A stretch of 64,000 nucleotides of DNA from NCBI GenBank assembly GCA_016713035.1, contig JADJPW010000006.1, positions 1-64,000 on the forward strand, written 5' to 3'. Below the pieces are notes generated by a model. The model was not told the origin of the DNA and ran no database searches. It saw nothing but the letters and a program-made list of their open reading frames with translations. This DNA is from Verrucomicrobiaceae bacterium (GTDB lineage Bacteria > Verrucomicrobiota > Verrucomicrobiia > Verrucomicrobiales > Verrucomicrobiaceae). The number at the start of each line of letters is the position of its first letter. Within the stretch, counting starts at the first letter, position 1. The translations under genes and the position numbers were made by a program. This document shows, piece by piece, positions 59,370 to 64,000 of this stretch.

Positions 59370-60396
59370 GGTCTTTTCCGCCCTGCTTCAGTTTTTCACT
59401 GGCTTGGCTGAGGAGCGTTTTTTCTTCAGAAGTGAGGCTATCCATGCCGTGGGCAGATATTTTTTCCAAAATGGCATCCACCAGCTCTGCGAGAGGGGAC
59501 TCGGGTGGCACTGCGGCAGGCGGGGATTTGCTCTTGAGGGCGGGGGAGGGGCTCGATGGCACTTTACGGATGGCAGCGGCCTCTAGGTCCACCTCCACAC
59601 GGGCATGAGCACGCGTGAGTGCGGTGCTTTTTCGCACTGTGGCTGGTTGCCACTGGCTGGCATAGGTCATGGGTTGGCCGCCATAGCCCAGCGCACGGGC
59701 ATAGAACCACCCAGCGGCAGCTCCGCCGATGTGGGCGAAGTAGGCGACCCCTACGCCATACGAACGGGAGGAATGGAAGAGCACTTCATACACGCCGAGA
59801 GCGAGATTGCCGATGAAGAGCCACTTGGCCACAGTCCAGAGCCGCATCGGGATCGGGATGATAAAGAAGACGATGGCGTCCACGGGCTCATCCGGCACGA
59901 GCACGGCATAGGTCATCAAAAGGCCGAAAATGGCTGCGGAGGCACCCATCATGAGTGTGGCCTTGTCATTGAAGATGAAGGCATTCACCGCCATCTGCGC
60001 CGCCGCACCGACGAGCGCTGAGAGGATGAAAATCCGTGTGAAATGCCTGCTGCCCACCAAGCCCTGCACTCCACGGCCGACGAACCAGTAAAGTGCGATA
60101 TTGAGCACGAAATGCAGCAGCCCACCATGCACCAGCATGTGTGCGGCCAGTGTCCACACATGACCAGCGGCTAGTTCCTGGATGGAAACAGCTCCCCAGG
60201 GCACGTAGCCCAGTCCTGGCACATTCTCCCCACCCAAGTGCAGGACATGCTGCATGAAGAAAATGCCCGCCATCAGCACCAAGAACACTTTGAAGGCCTG
60301 CACGCTCTGCAAGCGCCGCTGCCACGAGCCAGGTGGCGGCTGCGGAGGCTGGGGGGCGCTATCATCGCGCATGTATTCGCGGTCAGAGACTGACAT
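59362..60396 (-). CDS. Rhomboid-family intramembrane serine protease
   Basis: About 344 residues from ATG 60396 (MSVSDREYMRDD). Six transmembrane helices with the catalytic Ser in MMGASAAIFG and the His in FAHIGGAAAGW; the preceding HMLVHGGLLHFVLN is the conserved helix-2 histidine/asparagine segment. A Ser/Pro/Lys-rich cytosolic tail (about 275-344) ends in a charged helix. Substrate unknown. The upstream frame 60397-60477 has no family likeness. Confidence 0.9.
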   Translation of the reverse strand: MSVSDREYMRDDSAPQPPQPPPGSWQRRLQSVQAFKVFLVLMAGIFFMQHVLHLGGENVPGLGYVPWGAVSIQELAAGHVWTLAAHMLVHGGLLHFVLNIALYWFVGRGVQGLVGSRHFTRIFILSALVGAAAQMAVNAFIFNDKATLMMGASAAIFGLLMTYAVLVPDEPVDAIVFFIIPIPMRLWTVAKWLFIGNLALGVYEVLFHSSRSYGVGVAYFAHIGGAAAGWFYARALGYGGQPMTYASQWQPATVRKSTALTRAHARVEVDLEAAAIRKVPSSPSPALKSKSPPAAVPPESPLAELVDAILEKISAHGMDSLTSEEKTLLSQASEKLKQGGKDHA

Positions 60397-60527
60397 GAGG
60401 CTGGAGACGGACAGGGAGGCGGAAATCTGCGACGGCACGGCGCTGGACGCGAGTTTTTTCTCTCCCCGTGATGGCAAAGCGCGGCAGCATGCGCCATTCT
60501 GGCTGCTGTTTTGCTGTTGGCTATCTT

Positions 60528-61730
60528 ATGAGTGACTCCTCCACCGCTTCCTTGCTCGATCAGGTGCGCACTAGCGCACCTCTGGAGGCTGCCGATGCGC
60601 TAGAAGCCGCACCTGATGCTGAAGCCGCAGCCGTATTGCAGCAGCTCAATCCGATGGTGGCCCAGCAGGTGCTGCATGAATTGGGAGATGAGCGACGCTG
60701 CGCTATCCTCGCTGCTGCACCGATCGAAAAAGCTCGGCAGTGGATGCTCAATCGCGATTACCCAGAGGACAGCGTCGGCTGGCTCATGGAGCCACCAGCA
60801 GCCGTCTTTCGCCCGGCGATGAAGGTGCGTGATACCATCGAGGCGCTGCGCCGCATCACGCGGAAGGTCTTCATCACCTACGGCTATGTCACGGATGCGG
60901 CCAATAAGCTCCTCGGTGTGCTGGTAATGCGTGATCTCATGCTCGCCGCACCTGAGGCCACGCTGGCGGAGGTCATGCTGCGAGATGCATTCACTCTGCG
61001 TCCTGAGATGCCGCTGACAGAGGCCATGCGTATCGCCGTGAATCGCCACTATCCGGTCTATCCTGTGTGTGATGAAGCTGGGCTGCTGCTGGGCCTCGTG
61101 CGCGGTCAGTCTCTCTTTGAGGCACGGGCCATCGAGATCAGTGCGCAGGCGGGTAGCATGGTCGGTGTGGAGAAGGAGGAGCGGCTCGCTACGCCTGTGA
61201 TGCGCAGCCTGCGCTCACGCCATCCGTGGCTTCAGATCAATCTCATCACCTGTTTCGTCGCGGCTGCCGTGGTGGCCTTTTTTCAGCACACGCTGGACCG
61301 GCTCGTCATCCTGGCCGCCTTCCTACCCGTGCTCGCAGGCCAGTCGGGTAACACTGGGTGCCAGACGCTCGCCGTCACGCTGCGGGGCATCACGCTGGGG
61401 GATCTGAAAAGCGGCAGCGAGCGTGCCCTGGTGCTCAAAGAGGGGCTACTGGGCCTTTTCAATGGCATGCTCGTCGGGCTCACGGCTGGCGCGGGCATGT
61501 ACATCTATGCGCGGCTCTCTGGCAGTGGGGATGCCTTCTCACTGGCCTGCGTGGTGTGGCTTTCGATGGTGGCGAGTTGTTTCACCAGCGGCCTATGCGG
61601 AGCTCTCATCCCGCTGACGCTGCGGCGCTTCGGGGCAGACCCCGCGACGGCCTCCAGCATCTTTTTGACCACCGCCACGGATGTGGTGAGTATGGGTGTC
61701 TTTCTCGGTCTCGCGACGATCTTGGTGTGA
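60528..61730 (+). CDS. mgtE: MgtE-type magnesium transporter
   Basis: A 400-residue protein with an N-terminal MgtE_N helical domain (AAVLQQLNPMVAQQVLHELG), two CBS domains (about 100-220: GYVTDAANKLLGVLVMRDL and VYPVCDEAGLLLGLVRGQSL) and a five-helix membrane domain with LPVLAGQSGNTGCQTLAVTL, the ion-pore signature. It takes up Mg2+ under control of the N-terminal sensor domain. I use the ATG at 60528; the 60468 start gives a Cys/Trp-rich leader. Its TGA overlaps the next gene's ATG by 1 nt. Confidence 0.95.
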   Translation: MSDSSTASLLDQVRTSAPLEAADALEAAPDAEAAAVLQQLNPMVAQQVLHELGDERRCAILAAAPIEKARQWMLNRDYPEDSVGWLMEPPAAVFRPAMKVRDTIEALRRITRKVFITYGYVTDAANKLLGVLVMRDLMLAAPEATLAEVMLRDAFTLRPEMPLTEAMRIAVNRHYPVYPVCDEAGLLLGLVRGQSLFEARAIEISAQAGSMVGVEKEERLATPVMRSLRSRHPWLQINLITCFVAAAVVAFFQHTLDRLVILAAFLPVLAGQSGNTGCQTLAVTLRGITLGDLKSGSERALVLKEGLLGLFNGMLVGLTAGAGMYIYARLSGSGDAFSLACVVWLSMVASCFTSGLCGALIPLTLRRFGADPATASSIFLTTATDVVSMGVFLGLATILV

Positions 61731-62605
61731 TGATTTGGACACGACAGCAATGGCATGCACGCCGGGATGCGCATCTGGAGCGCACCACAGCGCTCGCTCG
61801 TGCCTTCATGCAGCGGCGCAGTCATGGGAAAAAGCATCCGGTGGAGGATTTTCTCTTCACCTACTACCGGGTGCCGCCGACACGGCTGATGCAGTGGTCG
61901 CCACCTCTCGGTATCCGCATTGAAGTGAGCGCAGAGGACCTGCTGGCAGCTCCTTGGTTCACCGAGCCGCCTTTTCATCACGCAGATGGCTTTTGCTCTC
62001 TCGATGCCACGCAGTTGCAGCCACGCACGCGTGATCTCGCCGCATGGATCGCCCAGCTCGGGGAAAACATCCTGCAACGCCCACCTCGCCTGCGCTGCTA
62101 CGGATTGCATGAGTGGGCGATGGTGTACCGCCAGACGGAGGAGCAGATCCGCCATCAGGGTTACGAGCTGCGCCTGCCGCCGGACGAGCTGGCACGCTTC
62201 GTCGATTCACAGGCCGTCTGCTGCTCGCATTACGACGCGTATCGCTTTTTTACGCCCGAGGCACGCCCTCTGAATGCCTTTGAGCCCACCTTGGAGGCGA
62301 GGCTGGAGATGGAGCAATGCGGATGCCTGCATGCGAACATGGATCTCTATAAATGGGCGGCCAAACTGATGCCCTGGATCGGCTCTGATCTGGTGGGTGA
62401 GTGTTTTGCCCTGGCCTGGGAAGGGCGGCAGCTCGATATGCGTGCCAGTCCGTATGATCTAGCCGCTCTAGGATACGACCCTGTGCGTATCGAGACGCCA
62501 GAGGGCCGTGCTGATTACGAGCAGCAGCAGCGTCACCTCGCGGAGCGCTCCACCGTGCTACGCCGCCGACTCACCGAGCAGGGGCTAGCCATCAAGCTGG
62601 CGTAA
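61730..62605 (+). CDS. Conserved protein often annotated as 3-methyladenine DNA glycosylase
   Basis: A 291-residue soluble protein. HPVEDFLFTYYRVPPTRLMQ is the diagnostic start of a family usually named 3-methyladenine DNA glycosylase in databases, with RCYGLHEWAMVYRQTEEQIR and CSHYDAYRFFTPEA as further signatures. No helix-hairpin-helix or known glycosylase motif is evident, so the name should be treated with caution. Its start overlaps the mgtE stop (TGATG), indicating translational coupling. Confidence 0.82.
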   Translation: MIWTRQQWHARRDAHLERTTALARAFMQRRSHGKKHPVEDFLFTYYRVPPTRLMQWSPPLGIRIEVSAEDLLAAPWFTEPPFHHADGFCSLDATQLQPRTRDLAAWIAQLGENILQRPPRLRCYGLHEWAMVYRQTEEQIRHQGYELRLPPDELARFVDSQAVCCSHYDAYRFFTPEARPLNAFEPTLEARLEMEQCGCLHANMDLYKWAAKLMPWIGSDLVGECFALAWEGRQLDMRASPYDLAALGYDPVRIETPEGRADYEQQQRHLAERSTVLRRRLTEQGLAIKLA

Positions 62606-62621
62606 GGCGGGCTGACCGCAT

Positions 62622-62659
62622 AAAAAAACCGCCGTGGTGCGAAGTCGCGACCACGGCGG
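62622..62659 (-). terminator. Intrinsic terminator of the DUF481 gene
   Basis: On the minus strand a 10-bp stem CCGCCGTGGT/ACCACGGCGG with an 11-nt loop is followed by seven T residues (A tract 62622-62628 on the plus strand). It lies 45 bp behind the minus-strand stop at 62704. Read from the plus strand it could also help the glycosylase-like gene, but there no T tract follows. Confidence 0.88.
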
Positions 62660-62703
62660 TGTGTAAGCAGTTGCTAGATGTAGAGAACTCGAAGACTCCG
62701 AGA

Positions 62704-63999
62704 TCAGAACTTCACAGCGATGCCGGAACTGAGGATGAAGTCGTTCTTCTTGAAGCCAGCAGCGGGCTGATTGTCGTAGTTGTTGGTGATTCCGAGGCGG
62801 AAGCTGAGGTTGTCACCCAATGCGGTGTCGAGGAACGCGGTGGCGATGAGGTAGGAGTCGCTCCAGTCGCTGACAGCGGCATTGTAATAGAGTGATTGGC
62901 CGATGGTGAAGGTGTCATTGATCTTCCAGGAGAGTTTTTCTCCGGCTTGGAAGGCGAAGTAGGAGCGGCTTTGGCCACCCTGGTTCTCAAACACGCCAGC
63001 AGGGCCAGCTTCGACACTGAGCTTCACACGGTCGTTGCGGATGAAGTAAACGCCGAGGTTCAAGCCGGGTGTGAAGCGGTAGGCGAGGTCCGCAGGCTCA
63101 TTGTGCATGAAGCCGAGGGAGGCACCTGCGTACCAGCGCTCGTTGAGGAGGTGATTGTAGGCACTGTTGAGGAGGAGGGACTGCGTATTGGTCGTGCCAT
63201 TGGCCTGGCCATAGATACCGATGAGGCCAAAGAGGAACTCGTCCGTGGCGGAGCGCCAGGCGGTGTCATAGTTGACCGTGAGCGCGAGGTTATCCGCATT
63301 GCCTTTGGCCATGGTGAAGCCGACAGCAGCGCTTGAGGTCCAGCCCAGTGCTGGAGCAGCGGGGAGGGCGATGGAGGGCTTCAGCGTGCGGCGTGCAGCT
63401 GGGGGCTCTGGGGCGAAGCCACCAGGTGCCCAGGTGATGCTGGAGATCAGAGCCATGTCATTGGCCTGACGACCGGCGGCTGGAGTGCTGTCATACATGT
63501 CGCGGAAGAAGACCTTCAGCGCGAGGTGGTTCGTCAGCAGGGCCTGGACGCCGATTTCGCCGACGAGGAGGTAGTTCCCGAAGTCGCCTGCCTCTGGCAT
63601 GTAGCTGAGGGATTGCCAGAATTTCACGCGCTCGCTGATCTGGTTCTCATAGCGCTGGCCGAACCACAGGGCGGCGTATTCATCACGGATGCCCTGCTGC
63701 TGCCAGATGTAGGCGGGACCGAAGTCAAAGGTGAGCTTCGAGCGATCCGTCTTGAAGGCGACAAGGCCCAGCTTCGGAGCGAGGCTGAAGCGGTAGTCGA
63801 TGTTCGCGATGCTGTCGGTCAGGTACTCAGCACCCAGACCCCAATACCAGCGGTCATTGATCATGTGCTTGTAGTCACCAAAGACACGGAAGAGATTGGT
63901 GTTCTTCACATTGGCGGCTTCACCGTAAAAGTAATCCGCACCGATATACGCATCCGTCTCAGGAGTGACATAGGTGGCCAGGAATTGCAGGCTATACGT
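62704..63999 (-). CDS. Outer-membrane protein with two DUF481 domains (truncated by window edge)
   Basis: The frame is open from 63999 to the stop at 62704 (432 codons) and continues beyond the window; an internal GTG at 63909 is not the real start. Two successive copies of a DUF481 beta-barrel pattern are seen: residues near 63999-63430 (LQFLATYVTPETDAYIGAD and DYKHMINDRWYWGLGAEYLT) and 63350-62704 (VNYDTAWRSATDEFLFG and YNHLLNERWYAGASLGFMH), joined by a Pro-rich linker. The chain ends in aromatic Phe (ILSSGIAVKF), the beta-barrel insertion signal. Function unknown. Confidence 0.85.
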   Translation of the reverse strand, partial: TYSLQFLATYVTPETDAYIGADYFYGEAANVKNTNLFRVFGDYKHMINDRWYWGLGAEYLTDSIANIDYRFSLAPKLGLVAFKTDRSKLTFDFGPAYIWQQQGIRDEYAALWFGQRYENQISERVKFWQSLSYMPEAGDFGNYLLVGEIGVQALLTNHLALKVFFRDMYDSTPAAGRQANDMALISSITWAPGGFAPEPPAARRTLKPSIALPAAPALGWTSSAAVGFTMAKGNADNLALTVNYDTAWRSATDEFLFGLIGIYGQANGTTNTQSLLLNSAYNHLLNERWYAGASLGFMHNEPADLAYRFTPGLNLGVYFIRNDRVKLSVEAGPAGVFENQGGQSRSYFAFQAGEKLSWKINDTFTIGQSLYYNAAVSDWSDSYLIATAFLDTALGDNLSFRLGITNNYDNQPAAGFKKNDFILSSGIAVKF

Positions 64000-64000
64000 G

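Noticed and set aside
61730..62605. True DNA glycosylase function
   Set aside because: The database-style name for this family is recalled, but I see no glycosylase active-site or DNA-binding motif, so function is left open.

Overview
The window looks like a chromosomal segment of a Gram-negative verrucomicrobial bacterium (Prosthecobacter/Verrucomicrobium-like; inference). The reasons are the high GC content, outer-membrane and periplasmic proteins (secretin, DUF481 barrels, lipoproteins), a DUF1080 protein, a Rho factor with a long low-complexity N-terminal region, very few Shine-Dalgarno sequences, and many short intergenic repeats. No prophage, CRISPR array, rRNA operon or plasmid gene is visible. 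The only clear mobile unit is a small REP-flanked Y1 transposase at about 13.1-13.8 kb.

Layout. 0-0.9 kb: the start of a secreted protein running off the left edge, then 735 bp of gene-free, repeat-rich DNA. 0.9-6.1 kb: four-gene type II secretion/type IV pilus block (GspL-, GspM-, GspC/PilP-like, secretin GspD). 6.1-11.8 kb: surE, an MFS transporter, a membrane protein, a NusG-like factor, an ABC-F ATPase and a DUF1080 protein. 12.0-15.8 kb: an ADP-ribose/NAD cluster on the minus strand (NrtR-type Nudix regulator, a small ADP-ribosylation/crystallin J1-type protein, two ADP-ribosylglycohydrolases) split by the transposase unit. 16-23 kb: enolase-superfamily enzyme, prmC, tRNA-Gln, esterase, ACT protein, KDPG aldolase, tRNA-Lys, pseudouridine synthase, acyltransferase and ROK kinase. 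23-28 kb: PPK2, SLC13-type transporter, deoC and a DegT aminotransferase. 28.2-29.7 kb: a cluster of unknown small membrane proteins, two apparently frameshifted. 29.8-39.4 kb: lpd, accA, a LysM/degenerate L,D-transpeptidase protein, VanZ-like, SDR, a secreted propeller-like protein, a lipoprotein amidase, rho and yebC.

39.7-45.7 kb: an unusual ABC transporter, then a BlaI-type repressor with two TACA-N2-TGTA-like operators, frameshifted at a G run, followed by a 1214-residue M56 (BlaR1-like) peptidase. 45.7-50.1 kb: two MEP isoprenoid-pathway genes (dxs, ispH) flanking xseB and an active-type L,D-transpeptidase lipoprotein. 50.1-54.1 kb: a compact minus-strand run (kinase-fold protein, DUF2851, glutamyl-Q tRNA(Asp) synthetase, SGNH hydrolase). 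54.3-64 kb: LURP-one-like protein, a triple STN-like repeat protein, gapA (Trp in the Rossmann glycine motif), nspC, PduO-type adenosyltransferase, an unlisted 49-residue membrane protein, rhomboid, MgtE, a DUF family often named 3-methyladenine glycosylase, and a tandem DUF481 outer-membrane protein running off the right edge.

Most promising for follow-up: the NrtR/ADP-ribosylation cluster and the REP-flanked transposase inside it (one REP now encodes the tail of a glycohydrolase), the BlaI/M56 locus with its frameshift and paired operators, and the small-membrane-protein cluster. All functional names rest on motif recognition by eye; no database search was possible.
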